Positions 25,907-35,270 are shown, counted from the first letter of the stretch. The stretch: DNA of 64,000 nt from Rhodovulum visakhapatnamense (GCF_004365965.1 NZ_SOEB01000002.1:62001-126000); one strand, 5' to 3'. The notes: generated by a model not told the origin, from the sequence alone. Program-made: numbers and translations.

Positions 25907-28198
25907 ATGGCCACGCTTGAGGACTATGCAGAGCTCCTGGCCGATCTCGACGCGCCCCAGCGCGAAAAGCTGGAGGACGTCTGGCCCGAGGCGGTGCGCC
26001 AGCTCAGCCCGCGCGGGCTCGACAACTGGCTGAAGGGCACCGCGGCGCTGTCACATATGGGGCGCGGCGACCATATCGTCCGCACCTGGATCGAGACCGT
26101 GCCCACCGTCGCCCGCGATCTGGGCGAGGATATCATCCCCGATCTGGCGCAGGCCTGTCTGGGCTTTGCTTCGCGCACCTCGGGCGCGGTGATCGAACGG
26201 GTGCTGGCGACCGCCCCCGTGGCCTCGCGCCGCCTTTCGGACCCCGATCTGTTCCGCGCCTATCTGCAATTGCTGAACCAGTTGCTGGCGCAGGCGCCCC
26301 GGGGCCTGCGGCCGATGCTGGACCATCTCGAAGAGCTTCTGGGCGTGCTGACGCTGGGCGGCCTGCGCCGCTGGGCCAGCTGGGGCGCCGAGGCGCATCG
26401 CACCGATTACGAGGAGCTGACCCGCTATTTCGGCCTCGAAAGCGCGGAATCGCAGGCGATCCTGCAAAACGAACGCAAGGGCACGCTGTTCGTCGACATC
26501 CACCGCCGGATCGGGATGTATCTGCGCGCGCTTTGGGGCCGCGATTTCCTGATGCGCCCGACGGCCGGCGATTTCGAGGCCCGCGAAGGCATCCGCCCGC
26601 ATATCGCGGACTATTTCCTGCACCTGCCCGACGCCTATGACGACTGGGAGGGCGTGCCGGGGCTCGACCTTTACCGCGCCGCCGCCGCCCATGCCGCGGC
26701 CCATGTGGCGGCCACGACCGCGCCCTTGAAGGGCGACGAGCTGAACGCGTTGCAACGTGCCGCTATCGGCCTGATCGAGGATGCCCGCGTAGAGGCGCTG
26801 GCCATCGCCCGCTTTCCGCGTCTGCGCGACCTGTGGCTGAGGTTTCACAGACCCGCGCAGGATGGCTCGATGACCGCGCGTTTCGGCCGGATCGCGCTGG
26901 CGCTGCTGGATCCCGACGCCGCCACCGGCGACGAGATCGCGGACTGGGCGCGGGCGGCCTTTGCCGGGGCCGATCTGGGCACCGCACAGACATCCTTCGA
27001 TCTGGGCCTGCAACTGGCGCATCGTCTGCGCAACGAGCCCTATTCCGCCTGGCGCGACGGGCAGGCTGCGCCCTACCGCGACGACAACCGCTATATCTGG
27101 GAATTCGAGGAGTCGGTCGACTGGGAAAAGGGCATGGCCCCCGACCAGCAGGTTCGCAGATATGTCTCGGTCTCGGAAATGGTGAACGAGGTCGAGGTCG
27201 AAACCGCCGGCGAGGACGCGCAGGAGATCTGGGTCGCCGAGACCGAGCTGTTCGACGATGACGGTGTCTCGTTCAACGAGAAAGAGGGCAAGGAACCGAC
27301 CGCGCCGCCGGTCCCCTATGACGAGTTCGACTACAAGATCCAGATGCACCGCCCGGCCTGGGCCACGGTGCTGGAAAAGCGCCCGCGCCTGGGCGATCCG
27401 GCCGATATCGACGCGATCCTGACCGAAAACCGCAAGCTCACCCAGCGGATGCGGCATCTGCTGGACGCAATGCAGCCGCAGGGCGTCCAGCGCATCCGCA
27501 AGCTCGAGGACGGAGACGAGATCGACCTGAACGCCGCGACCCAGGCCCTGATCGACATCCGCATGGGGCTGCAACCCGACCCGCGGGTGATGATGCGGTC
27601 GGTCCGCAAGACCCGCGACATCGCGGTGATGGCGCTTCTGGACCTGTCGCAATCGACCAACGATCCGGTGGCGGGGCAGGAGCGGACGGTGCTGGACCTG
27701 ACCCGCACCGCGACCGTCCTTCTGGCCGAGGCCATCGCGAAGGTGGGCGACGCCTTCGCGCTGCACGGCTTCTGCTCGGACGGGCGGCACAACGTCTTCT
27801 ATGCGCGCTACAAGGATTTCGACCAGCCCTGGGGCGAGATCCCGAAGGCGCGGCTGGCGGGGATGGAGGGCCGCCTGTCGACCCGCATGGGCGCCGCGAT
27901 CCGCCACGCGGGCGCGCATCTGGGCCGGGTCGCCGCCGCCAAGAAGCTGATGCTGGTGATCACCGACGGCGCGCCGTCCGACATCGACGAACGCGACCCG
28001 CAATACCTGCGCCAGGATGCCCGCGCCGCCGTGCAGGAGGTCGCCAGGACCGGTGTCATTCCCTTCTGCCTGACGCTCGACCCCCGCGCCGATCAATATG
28101 TCGCGCAGACCTTCGGACAGCGGAACTTCCTCGTGCTGGAAAATGTCGAGCGTCTGCCCGAACGCCTGCCCCAGCTTTACGCGGGCCTGACCCGGTAG
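25907..28198 (+). CDS. cbbO: CbbO, von Willebrand factor A RuBisCO activase adaptor
   Basis: A 763-residue partner of CbbQ. The N-terminal two-thirds is helical and is the part that joins the CbbQ hexamer. An acidic stretch occurs near 400-450. The C-terminal vWA domain has the MIDAS motif LDLSQSTN near residue 580 and binds RuBisCO. It is the last gene of the cbb operon, followed by a bidirectional terminator. Confidence 0.95.
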   Translation: MATLEDYAELLADLDAPQREKLEDVWPEAVRQLSPRGLDNWLKGTAALSHMGRGDHIVRTWIETVPTVARDLGEDIIPDLAQACLGFASRTSGAVIERVLATAPVASRRLSDPDLFRAYLQLLNQLLAQAPRGLRPMLDHLEELLGVLTLGGLRRWASWGAEAHRTDYEELTRYFGLESAESQAILQNERKGTLFVDIHRRIGMYLRALWGRDFLMRPTAGDFEAREGIRPHIADYFLHLPDAYDDWEGVPGLDLYRAAAAHAAAHVAATTAPLKGDELNALQRAAIGLIEDARVEALAIARFPRLRDLWLRFHRPAQDGSMTARFGRIALALLDPDAATGDEIADWARAAFAGADLGTAQTSFDLGLQLAHRLRNEPYSAWRDGQAAPYRDDNRYIWEFEESVDWEKGMAPDQQVRRYVSVSEMVNEVEVETAGEDAQEIWVAETELFDDDGVSFNEKEGKEPTAPPVPYDEFDYKIQMHRPAWATVLEKRPRLGDPADIDAILTENRKLTQRMRHLLDAMQPQGVQRIRKLEDGDEIDLNAATQALIDIRMGLQPDPRVMMRSVRKTRDIAVMALLDLSQSTNDPVAGQERTVLDLTRTATVLLAEAIAKVGDAFALHGFCSDGRHNVFYARYKDFDQPWGEIPKARLAGMEGRLSTRMGAAIRHAGAHLGRVAAAKKLMLVITDGAPSDIDERDPQYLRQDARAAVQEVARTGVIPFCLTLDPRADQYVAQTFGQRNFLVLENVERLPERLPQLYAGLTR

Positions 28199-28216
28199 CC
28201 TTCTGACTGAAAACGA

Positions 28217-28254
28217 AAACCCCGCCCCGGCAGCGCGGCCGGGACGGGGCTTTC
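28217..28254. terminator. Bidirectional terminator between cbbO and the cytochrome gene
   Basis: AAAACCCCGCCCCGGC and the matching GCCGGGACGGGGCTTT form a long GC stem with flanking A-run and T-run. It sits between convergent genes and can serve both. Confidence 0.8.
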
Positions 28255-28288
28255 GCGGTCGGCGCCGGGCGTCAGACCCGGTGCGGCC

Positions 28289-30013
28289 TCACTCTTCGGA
28301 CAGCTTCGCGATATAGGCGTAGATGTCCTTGACCTCTTGCGGGTCCTTGGCGTTGTAGGTCATCAGACCGCGCGCCTTGGGATCGTCGAGATAACCGCGC
28401 AGGAAACCGGTCGGGTCCTGAGCATAGACCGACACCTGTTCCTCGTCCCAGACCAGACCGGCTTCACCGGCGGCGGTCATCGATTTCGAGTAGCGGAAGC
28501 CCTCGACGATGCCCGCATGGCGGCCCGGCATGCCATAGAGGTTCGGACCGACCTTCAGGCCGCGACCGGCCAGCATCTCGCCCGAGGGGCTGACGACGCT
28601 GTGGCAGGTGGCGCACTGGATGAAGGCCTTTTCGCCCTTGGCGGCATCGCCGGTGATCGCGGCGGCGGCGGCGACAGCCCCGGCAGCGGCAGCGGCATCG
28701 TCAGCCGCGGGCTCTTCCGCAGCGGCGGGCTCTTCGGTCGCGGCAGCTTCCTCGGCAGCAGGCGCTTCGGCGGCCGGTTCGGCAGCAGCCGGTTCTTCCG
28801 CAGCGGGCGCTTCGGCAGCCGGTTCGGCTGCGGCTTCCTCGGTCGCGTCGCCGCCGATCAGGGGCTCTTCGCTGCCGGTCAGGGCTTCACGGGTGTCCTG
28901 CACGGCTTCGGTCACGGCTTCGCCCGCGCTGTCGGCAGCGGCTTCGGCGGTATCGACCGCATCGGCCACGGCGTCCCCGACGGTCTCGGCAGCGGCTTCG
29001 GCGTTATCGGCCACGTCGGACGCGGCTTCGGCCGTCTGATCGACGACGCTGGGCTCCTCGGCAGCCGGTTCTTCCGCGGCAGCCGGTTCCTCGGCGGCGG
29101 GAGCTTCCTCGGCGGCGGGAGCTTCCTCGGCCGCTGGCTCTTCAGCCGCAGCGGGTTCTTCGGCGGCGGGTTCTTCGGCAGCAGCGGCTTCTTCGGCAGC
29201 CGGTTCGGCAGCGGCTTCTTCCCCGGCAGCGGCGATGGCGTCGAAGGCTTCCTCAACGGTCGCAGGCGCTTCGGCCGCAGCTTCGGCAGGCTCTTCGGCG
29301 GCAGCGGTCAGGGCCGCGGACTTGCCAGCCAGCGCGGCGGCACGCTCGGCGAGATCGGCATATTCGGCAGCAAGAGCCGCCGCCTGGTCAGCCAGGGTCA
29401 GCGCCGAGGCGACGGCCTCGGGGGTGTCGACCGCAGGCGCTTCGACGGCTTCGGCCTCGGCGGCGGGTTCTTCCGCGGCGGGTTCCTCCGCGGCGGGGGC
29501 TTCCTCGGCCGGGGCTTCGGCGGCCGGTTCCTCGGCAGCGGCAGCCTCTTCGGCGGCCGGCTCTTCGGCGGCGGGCGCTTCGGCGGCCGGCTCTTCGACA
29601 GCGGCGGGTTCCTCGGCGGCCGGTTCTTCAGCGGCAGCAGCTTCCTCGGCGGCCGGTTCGGCGGCAGCTTCGGTGGCTTCGGCAACGTCAGCGGCGGGCG
29701 CTTCGGCCGCAGCTTCTTCGGTCGCTTCTGCGGTGGCTTCCTCGGTCGCTTCTGCGGTGGCTTCCTCGGTCGCTTCTGCGGTGGCTTCCTCGGTCACTGC
29801 CTCTTCGGCGGTGGCTTCGGGCGCTGCCGCTTCGGTGGCTTCGGGCGCTGCCGCTTCGGTGGCTTCGGCGGCGGGAGCTTCGGCGACCGGCGTCTCGATC
29901 GCGGGCTCGGTCGTGGGTTCCTTGCCGCCGCTGAAGCTGACGGCGGCGATCGCGATGCCAAGCGCCGGCGCGGCGACGATCAGCCGGATCAGGTTCTGCG
30001 AATTATTGGACAT
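28289..30013 (-). CDS. Membrane-anchored c-type cytochrome with a very long Ala/Glu/Pro linker (cytochrome cy-like)
   Basis: A 574-residue protein. An uncleaved N-terminal anchor (about 8-28) is followed by roughly 415 residues dominated by A, E and P in repeats such as EEPAAEEPAA and TEEATAEA, then a class I cytochrome c domain from about 453. Haem binding is CATCH (Cys467, Cys470, His471), and the likely distal ligand is Met551 in GLMTYN. The layout matches cytochrome cy, a tethered electron carrier from cytochrome bc1 to reaction centre or oxidase, but Rhodobacter cy is only about 200 residues with a linker under 100. The domain itself also resembles soluble cytochrome c2. Confidence 0.88.
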   Translation of the reverse strand: MSNNSQNLIRLIVAAPALGIAIAAVSFSGGKEPTTEPAIETPVAEAPAAEATEAAAPEATEAAAPEATAEEAVTEEATAEATEEATAEATEEATAEATEEAAAEAPAADVAEATEAAAEPAAEEAAAAEEPAAEEPAAVEEPAAEAPAAEEPAAEEAAAAEEPAAEAPAEEAPAAEEPAAEEPAAEAEAVEAPAVDTPEAVASALTLADQAAALAAEYADLAERAAALAGKSAALTAAAEEPAEAAAEAPATVEEAFDAIAAAGEEAAAEPAAEEAAAAEEPAAEEPAAAEEPAAEEAPAAEEAPAAEEPAAAEEPAAEEPSVVDQTAEAASDVADNAEAAAETVGDAVADAVDTAEAAADSAGEAVTEAVQDTREALTGSEEPLIGGDATEEAAAEPAAEAPAAEEPAAAEPAAEAPAAEEAAATEEPAAAEEPAADDAAAAAGAVAAAAAITGDAAKGEKAFIQCATCHSVVSPSGEMLAGRGLKVGPNLYGMPGRHAGIVEGFRYSKSMTAAGEAGLVWDEEQVSVYAQDPTGFLRGYLDDPKARGLMTYNAKDPQEVKDIYAYIAKLSEE

Positions 30014-30551
30014 GGTTCATCCTTTTTTCGTTCCGCTGCCCACGGCTGGGACCACCCCCTCCGCGGCAGGACGTCCTCCTGCGGGTTCCGACGGGAGCCC
30101 CTGATGCCTCCCGCATCGGCCAGAAGACCCGCCGGACCGCCCGCAAAAGGCATGCCGGCGTCCCTTGGCCGCCATGCAGGACCATACCCAACGGCGCACG
30201 GGATGGCAGCCTTTTGTCGTCGCCTGCGACTCTGATACGCGGGCGAACCCCCTTGTCAGCCCGCAGAGGGTGACCCGGCACCGGGTTTCGGCCCGGTCCG
30301 ATCAGGTTCGCGCCGGATGCGGCCGGGCGAAACGCGGCATTTCGCCCCCGAATCGCTTGCACGGCGACAGCCGGGCGGCAGGTGTCGATTCCCCGCGCCG
30401 CAGCGGGTCGCGCCTGAAAAGATGCGTCTTTCCCGCCGGTTTTCGTCAGCCGCTTCAGCCAGCCGTCAGGCAGGCGACGCCATATGCGCGCATCGGCCCG
30501 GCCCCGCATCAGGCGACCGCTGCCGGAATAAAACTGCTAAGGAGAACGACC
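30014..30551. promoter_or_regulatory. 538-bp divergent intergenic region
   Basis: I see no supportable gene here. The left end should hold the cytochrome promoter (minus strand). A small inverted repeat ACCCGG-CA-CCGGGT lies at 30273-30286. The right end carries the response-regulator-like box and possible promoter of the DUF4405 gene, listed separately. AAGGAGAACG precedes the DUF4405 ATG. Confidence 0.5.
30451..30486 (+). promoter_or_regulatory. Predicted response-regulator box and -10 upstream of the DUF4405 gene
   Basis: The 24-base box at 30451-30474 (CGCTTCAGC-N3-CCGTCAGG-N-AGG) has two TCAG cores 11 bp apart, the spacing of OmpR/PhoB direct repeats. A possible -10, CATATG, starts exactly 30 bases after the box start. 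It shares 20 of 24 positions with the box before the response regulator gene at 35333. Confidence 0.55.
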
Positions 30552-31046
30552 ATGCGCAGCCTTCTCATGCGCTACGCCACCCCGTCGATCATCGGCCTCT
30601 TCCTGGTGTCGCTGGTCACCGGGACCGCCCTTTTCTTCCATGTCGGCCCGTCGGCCTTTCATGGCATCCACGAATGGCTCAGCATGGTGCTGATCCTCGG
30701 CTTCGCGCTGCATGTCTGGCGCAACTGGCGCCCGATGCTGGCCTATATGAAGGGCAAGCCGCTGGCGGTGTCGCTGGTGGTGTCCCTGCTGCTTTCGGCG
30801 GTCTTCTTCCTGCCCGGCCGCAGCGAAGGCGGCCCTCCGGTCTTCGGACTGGCGGCCCAGGTCATGGCGCATTCCGCGACCGAGGTCGCCCCGGCGCTGG
30901 GCACCACGCCCGACGCGCTGATCGCGCGGCTGACGGCCGCAGGCTATACCGTGGGCGGCCCCGACCAGCCGCTGGCCGAAATCGCCAGCGCCTCGGGCCG
31001 CTCGACGATGGATCTTGCCGCCACGTTGATCGGCAGCGCGCGCTGA
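30552..31046 (+). CDS. DUF4405-type membrane b-haem-like protein
   Basis: A 164-residue protein. Three membrane helices (about 10-32, 45-65 and 76-93) carry several His residues (FFHVGPSAFHGIHEWLSMV and ALHVWRNW) in the pattern of DUF4405/cytochrome b561-like electron carriers. A soluble helical tail follows (TTPDALIARLTAAGYTVG). It converges with the ApbE/flavoreductase operon and shares its predicted operator type, so it probably supplies or accepts electrons in that module. Haem binding is inferred. Confidence 0.72.
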   Translation: MRSLLMRYATPSIIGLFLVSLVTGTALFFHVGPSAFHGIHEWLSMVLILGFALHVWRNWRPMLAYMKGKPLAVSLVVSLLLSAVFFLPGRSEGGPPVFGLAAQVMAHSATEVAPALGTTPDALIARLTAAGYTVGGPDQPLAEIASASGRSTMDLAATLIGSAR

Positions 31047-31073
31047 TCCCGCCCACACAGATGCCGACAGCGA

Positions 31074-31103
31074 AACGCCTGCCCGTCCTAGGCAGGCGTT
31101 TTG
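31074..31103. terminator. Bidirectional terminator between the DUF4405 and ApbE genes
   Basis: AACGCCTGCC, a 7-base loop and GGCAGGCGTT form a perfect 10-bp stem followed by TT on the plus strand and by a TTTCG run on the minus strand, between convergent genes. Confidence 0.8.
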
Positions 31104-31122
31104 GTTTCGATGGGACCGGGGA

Positions 31123-32082
31123 TCAGGCGGCAAAGCCCGGCCCGATGGCAGTCTCGGCCAGACCGGCGCCGTCGCGCTCCAGAAAAAGCACCGAAAGCCC
31201 CAGCCGCCGCGCCAGCGCCGCGCCCTCTTCGCGGCCCAGCACCATCAGCGCGGTCGCCCAGGCATCGGCCTCCATGCAGCGGGGCGCCAGCACCGTGACC
31301 GAGGCCGGAGAGGCCGCAAGCGGCGCGCCCCGCCGCGGGTCCATGGTATGCGACAGCCGCCGCCCGCCCAGATCGACCCAATGCCGATAGTCGCCCGAGG
31401 TCGCCACCGCCCCGGACTCGAGCGCCAGAACCGCATGCGCCGCCCGCTGGCCGGGATCGGGGCGTTCGACCGCCACCGCCCAGGGCTGGCCACCGGGCCG
31501 CGGGCCCAGCGCGCGCAGTTCGCCGTCGATCGACATGAGCGCGCTGCCGATGCCGAAGGCCCGCGCAGTCTCGGCCAGCCGGTCGACCCCGTAGCCCTTG
31601 GCGATGCCGCACAGATCGAGCGCCAGCGGCCCGTGCTTGCGCGCCCGCCGGTTGGCGCAGTCGAGTTCCAGTACCTCGCAGGCAGGCCGACGCGGCTCCT
31701 TGAGGGCCGCGCGAATGCGTCCCGGATCGGCCGCGGCGCCGGAAAAGCCCCAGGCCGCGACCGCATCGCCCATCCCGATCTCGAAGGCGCCGCCCGAGGC
31801 TTGGCCGATGGCAAGCCCGGCCGCCAGCACCTCGACCAGATGCTCGGGAAGGTCGATCCAGCGATCCGGCCCGGCGCGGTTCAGCCGCATCAGGTCGCTC
31901 TCGGCGCGGCGGGTCGTCATCTGCGCCTCGACCTCGGCGACCGCCGCGGCAAGGGCTGCATGCAGCGGGGCCGGATCGACCCCCGCCCCGACATGCAGCA
32001 CCGCCGACCAGCGCGCGCCCATGGCCGGCCCGTTCAGGACCAGCCGACACAGGCATCCGGGGTCAGTAGACGTCCTCGACAT
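31123..32082 (-). CDS. apbE: FAD:protein FMN transferase
   Basis: A 319-residue flavin transferase that attaches FMN covalently to Thr/Ser of extracytoplasmic redox proteins. ALDLCGIAKGYGVDRL, SHTMDPRRGAP and the Mg-binding EADAWATALMVLG are diagnostic. The usual NVGGE motif reads SIDGELRALG. No clear Sec or lipoprotein signal is visible. It is the last gene of the operon, overlapping the flavoreductase end by 20 bases. Confidence 0.92.
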   Translation of the reverse strand: MSRTSTDPGCLCRLVLNGPAMGARWSAVLHVGAGVDPAPLHAALAAAVAEVEAQMTTRRAESDLMRLNRAGPDRWIDLPEHLVEVLAAGLAIGQASGGAFEIGMGDAVAAWGFSGAAADPGRIRAALKEPRRPACEVLELDCANRRARKHGPLALDLCGIAKGYGVDRLAETARAFGIGSALMSIDGELRALGPRPGGQPWAVAVERPDPGQRAAHAVLALESGAVATSGDYRHWVDLGGRRLSHTMDPRRGAPLAASPASVTVLAPRCMEADAWATALMVLGREEGAALARRLGLSVLFLERDGAGLAETAIGPGFAA

Positions 32083-34264
32083 AGCGCCCCTCCGCCTTCA
32101 GCCGTACCACTGCCAGGCCCGCCGGATCGAGGATATCCTCCAGCGCCTCGGCCACGCCCCGGGCCATCTCTCGGCCGCCGCAGACCATGATCCGTGCGCC
32201 CTGGGACACCAGCGCGGCCACCCGGTCGGCATCGCGGCGCAGCAGATCCTGCACATAGGCCCGGTCGGCGGTGCGCGAGAACGCCGTCGCGACCGAGGCA
32301 AGACGCCCGTCCTTCTGCCACTCCACCAGATCCTCGCCGAAGAGAAGATCGCTTTCCGGCGCACGCGCCCCGAAATAAAGGTGCAGCGGCCGTTGCGCGC
32401 GGTTGCCCCGGGCAAAGCCCGCAAGCGGCCCGATGCCGGTCCCGGCCCCGATCAGGATCAGCGGCGCCTCGTCCTGCCCGGCATGGAAGGCCGGGTTCGG
32501 GCGCAGCACCGCCGCCACGCTGTCGCCGGGCGCCAGATCCATCAGCTGCCCCGAGCACAGCCCGCCCGGATGCTTGCGCACGCAGATCTCGGCGAACCCG
32601 TCGGACGACCCCGAGGCCAGCGAATAGTACCGCGGACGGCTGTCGCCCTCGGGCAGCACGGCCAGCAGATCGCCCGCAAGGAACGGGCCGAAGCCGCCGC
32701 CGGTCAGGCGCTGCCAGAGGCTCCGGCGCGGCAGGGCAAAGCGCAGGATCGCCGTCGGCGCCTGCACCTCGGCGCCGTAATCGCGGCGCGAGACCAGCCG
32801 AAGACGCACCGGTTCGGGACCGGCGCTGGCGGGCAGAAGATCCAGCTCAATGCCCAGACGATCGGCCAAAGCCCGGACCCAGCGGGCGAAATCCTGCGGA
32901 GACTGGCGATCGACGCGGGCGGGGGTCATGAGCTCGGCCCAGCCCGCCGCGCGGGCGGCCGCGCGCACCTTGTCGGCATAACCGCAGAAGGCGGGAAAGG
33001 CGCTATCGCCGAAGCCCAGCACGGCGAACGGGGCTGCGGGCGCCACGCCCAGCGCGGCCACCCGGTCGAGAAAGCCCTGCGCCGAGCCCGGCGCGTCGCC
33101 ATCGCCCGAGGTCGCGGCCAGGATCAGAATCCGCTGCGCACGCAGATACCGTTCGGGCGCGAAACCGGACATCGGCCCGACATGGACGCGGCTTCCGGCG
33201 CGGGTCAGCGCGGCGCGCAGGCGCTCGGCAAAGCCCCAGGTGGTGCCGCCCTCGGACCCGACCAGAAGGATCGTGTCGGCCGCCTCGGGCGCGACCGCGC
33301 GAACCCGCCGCCCGGCCGCCCCGGCGGTGCGGCGGCCCGCCTGCTGCGCAAGCCCGGTCAGACCCAGCACCGGCACGCTCAGCGCGGCCAGCCCCAGCAG
33401 AAGCCCCAGCAGGGCGGCGCCCCGACCGGTATGAAGCATCATCGCCAGATCGCCCAGCCGGTCGGCCCAGCCGCGCGCGGTCCAGGCCAGCATCTGGCCG
33501 CTGGCCGGATCGACATAGCCGGTCCCGGCCACGGTCCTCAGCGTGAAGACGTCGCCCGCACTTCCCGGGCGCGGAAAGGTCAGTTGTCGCAGATCGGCCA
33601 GCGGCAGATCGCGCAGCGCCGCCATCGCGGACGGAGACATCTCCGCCGCGCCGCCCGGCACGAAGCCGGGCAGGCCGGTCTCCGGCAAAAGCCCGAAGGT
33701 GCCCGCCGCCAGCCAGATCCCGGTCAGCGCGGAGAGGGTCAGCGCCGCGCCGCCCAGCCGCGCCAGATCGAGATGCAGCCGCCGCGACAGGGGCCCGCGC
33801 GCGGGCGCCAGCAGCCGCGACCAGCCGCCCAGACGCCGCGCGGTCAGTGCCAGCCCCGACAGCGTCAGCGCCAGCATGGCAAGGCTTGCCGCTGCCACCA
33901 CCAGCCGCCCGGCATCGCCCAGAAACAGCGACCGGTGCAGGTTGGTCAGCCAAAGCTGCAGCGCCGACCGCTTGGCCGGGGCAAGGATCTCGCCGGTCGC
34001 GCCATCGACAGCCCAGCGCAGGGCCGTGCCGTCCTGAAAGGCATAGGCGGTGATGCCGCCCGCGGCCGACACCCGGATCTCTTCTAGGCCCGGCACACTG
34101 TCCTGCAGGGTCGCGGCCAGGTGGCCCGCGGATATATCGGGCAAGGGCACGGCACTCAGCGCCCCCGCCGCGGGATAAAGCGACAATGCCGCCCCGCTAA
34201 GCGCGGTCACGGACAGGATCAGGGCCGCGCCAAGCCCGGCCCAGCGATGCAGCGGACGGATCAT
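32063..34264 (-). CDS. PepSY-associated membrane protein fused to an NADPH flavoreductase
   Basis: A 733-residue three-part protein. The first about 310 residues are a PepSY_TM-type domain with four helices (RPLHRWAGLGAALILSVTA, LHRSLFLGDAGRLVVAAAS). Next comes a flavodoxin domain (about 325-470; LLVGSEGGTTWGFAERL and LAATSGDGDAPGSAQGF), then an FNR-like FAD/NAD(P)H domain (RPRYYSLASGSSDG, LIGAGTGIGPLAGF, VCGGREMARGV). It should carry electrons from cytoplasmic NADPH through flavins and the membrane to a periplasmic partner. It lies between the DUF2271 and apbE genes. Confidence 0.9.
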   Translation of the reverse strand: MIRPLHRWAGLGAALILSVTALSGAALSLYPAAGALSAVPLPDISAGHLAATLQDSVPGLEEIRVSAAGGITAYAFQDGTALRWAVDGATGEILAPAKRSALQLWLTNLHRSLFLGDAGRLVVAAASLAMLALTLSGLALTARRLGGWSRLLAPARGPLSRRLHLDLARLGGAALTLSALTGIWLAAGTFGLLPETGLPGFVPGGAAEMSPSAMAALRDLPLADLRQLTFPRPGSAGDVFTLRTVAGTGYVDPASGQMLAWTARGWADRLGDLAMMLHTGRGAALLGLLLGLAALSVPVLGLTGLAQQAGRRTAGAAGRRVRAVAPEAADTILLVGSEGGTTWGFAERLRAALTRAGSRVHVGPMSGFAPERYLRAQRILILAATSGDGDAPGSAQGFLDRVAALGVAPAAPFAVLGFGDSAFPAFCGYADKVRAAARAAGWAELMTPARVDRQSPQDFARWVRALADRLGIELDLLPASAGPEPVRLRLVSRRDYGAEVQAPTAILRFALPRRSLWQRLTGGGFGPFLAGDLLAVLPEGDSRPRYYSLASGSSDGFAEICVRKHPGGLCSGQLMDLAPGDSVAAVLRPNPAFHAGQDEAPLILIGAGTGIGPLAGFARGNRAQRPLHLYFGARAPESDLLFGEDLVEWQKDGRLASVATAFSRTADRAYVQDLLRRDADRVAALVSQGARIMVCGGREMARGVAEALEDILDPAGLAVVRLKAEGRYVEDVY

Positions 34265-34274
34265 CGGGGTCTCC

Positions 34275-34745
34275 TCACATCTCGTAGGCGAAGCTGGCGA
34301 TATAGCCGCGGCCCGCGACCGGCTGGCCCGCGCCCCCGGTGGTCAGCGGCACCACGATCTCGGAGGGGCTGTCGCGCATGTCCTCGACCGCCGCGTCCAC
34401 ATGCAGCTGATAACCCGCGTCGAAAAGCGCATCGGCCAGATCGAAACTGACGGTCAGCGTCCGTCCGGCGCCGACGCTGGCGCCGGTGATCCCGGCCACC
34501 TCGGCGGCATTGCCGCCGGTGGCGCGGTACCAGTCCGAGAGGCTCTTGTAGTATTTGGCCTTGGCCCCGGCCATCCAGAGCGAGCCCACATAGGCGCCGG
34601 AGGCATCGGTGACGTAATAGGCCAGATAGGCGCCGTCGCCGCCGTAATTCGCCATCCGGGTGGTAAAGGTCACCTCCTTGGCAAAGGCCAGACCGGGCGC
34701 GGTCAGCGCCGTGGTCAGGGCAAGGGCAGAAAGCAGGGTCTTCAT
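34275..34745 (-). CDS. DUF2271 periplasmic protein
   Basis: A 156-residue protein with a cleavable signal peptide (MKTLLSALALTTALTAPGLAFA). The mature part has blocks VTFTTRMANYGGDGAYLAYYV and GSLWMAGAKAKYYKSLSDWY typical of DUF2271, a family repeatedly found beside ApbE and PepSY reductase genes. It is probably the periplasmic partner of the flavoreductase encoded 10 bases downstream. Confidence 0.85.
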   Translation of the reverse strand: MKTLLSALALTTALTAPGLAFAKEVTFTTRMANYGGDGAYLAYYVTDASGAYVGSLWMAGAKAKYYKSLSDWYRATGGNAAEVAGITGASVGAGRTLTVSFDLADALFDAGYQLHVDAAVEDMRDSPSEIVVPLTTGGAGQPVAGRGYIASFAYEM

Positions 34746-34777
34746 GGTCGGATCTCCTTTGGCCGGGCGAGCCGGGA

Positions 34778-35188
34778 TCAGTTGGACTGCGCGCGCGGCG
34801 CGGCGCCGTTGTTGAACAAGCCGTTGGCGGGCGGCGCGACAGATCCCGGCGCGGGCTGCGCTTGGGCGCGGGCCCGGCCACCGCGCGTGTCGCAGTCGCC
34901 AGAGCGGCGCGTCGCATGCGACCGGTCGCGGCGGCCTCGGTCGTCATCGTCGCGGCCGAAGCCGAACCAGCCACGGTCGTCGTCATCATCGTCGGCCCAA
35001 CGGCCATGGTGACGGTCGCTGCGCCCGGCGCCCCAGTAGGCCTGACCGCCTCCGTCCTGCTGCGCCATCGGCGCGGCCGGGCGCGGAGCGATCCGGGTGG
35101 TTCCATCCGCCTGGGCGAGTGCGGTCCCGGTCATCCCGAGGGCGAGAATCGCGGCCAGCAGCGGGGCGGATTTGAGGGTCGGTGTCAT
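34778..35188 (-). CDS. Periplasmic Asp/Arg-rich hypothetical protein
   Basis: A 136-residue protein with a signal peptide (about 1-26, ending ALAQA). The mature part is low complexity: His59-His61 in SDRHHGRWA, six Asp at about 66-71, four Asp at about 80-83, then Arg-rich and Pro-rich tails. There is no known domain. It is first in the minus operon, 32 bases before the DUF2271 gene. Its Asp/His tract resembles a tract in the sensor loop of the divergent kinase, so a metal- or cation-related role is possible. Confidence 0.72.
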   Translation of the reverse strand: MTPTLKSAPLLAAILALGMTGTALAQADGTTRIAPRPAAPMAQQDGGGQAYWGAGRSDRHHGRWADDDDDDRGWFGFGRDDDDRGRRDRSHATRRSGDCDTRGGRARAQAQPAPGSVAPPANGLFNNGAAPRAQSN

Positions 35189-35237
35189 GGCTTTGTCCCT
35201 TTCAGGTGAACCTTCGATGGGACCGTTTTCCGCCCCG

Positions 35238-35258
35238 CGCCTGATCGGCGCCTGACGC
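35238..35258 (-). promoter_or_regulatory. Reverse-facing response-regulator box for the DUF2271/PepSY/ApbE operon
   Basis: On the minus strand two TCAGG cores (35255-35251 and 35244-35240) stand 11 bp apart, facing the Asp/Arg-rich gene. The -10 at the matching distance is not convincing, so this site is weaker than its two relatives. Confidence 0.4.
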
Positions 35259-35270
35259 CTGTGCGAATTC

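Noticed and set aside
28337-30235. A 632-residue open frame on the plus strand opposite the cytochrome gene, rich in Gly, Phe and Arg
   Set aside because: It mirrors the biased codons of the Ala/Glu/Pro repeats. The minus strand frame has an anchor, a haem motif and a complete cytochrome domain, so the plus frame is a shadow.
30235-30330. A riboswitch in the 30 kb intergenic region
   Set aside because: There are short hairpins, but I could not match any known riboswitch core, and the following gene gives no ligand hint.
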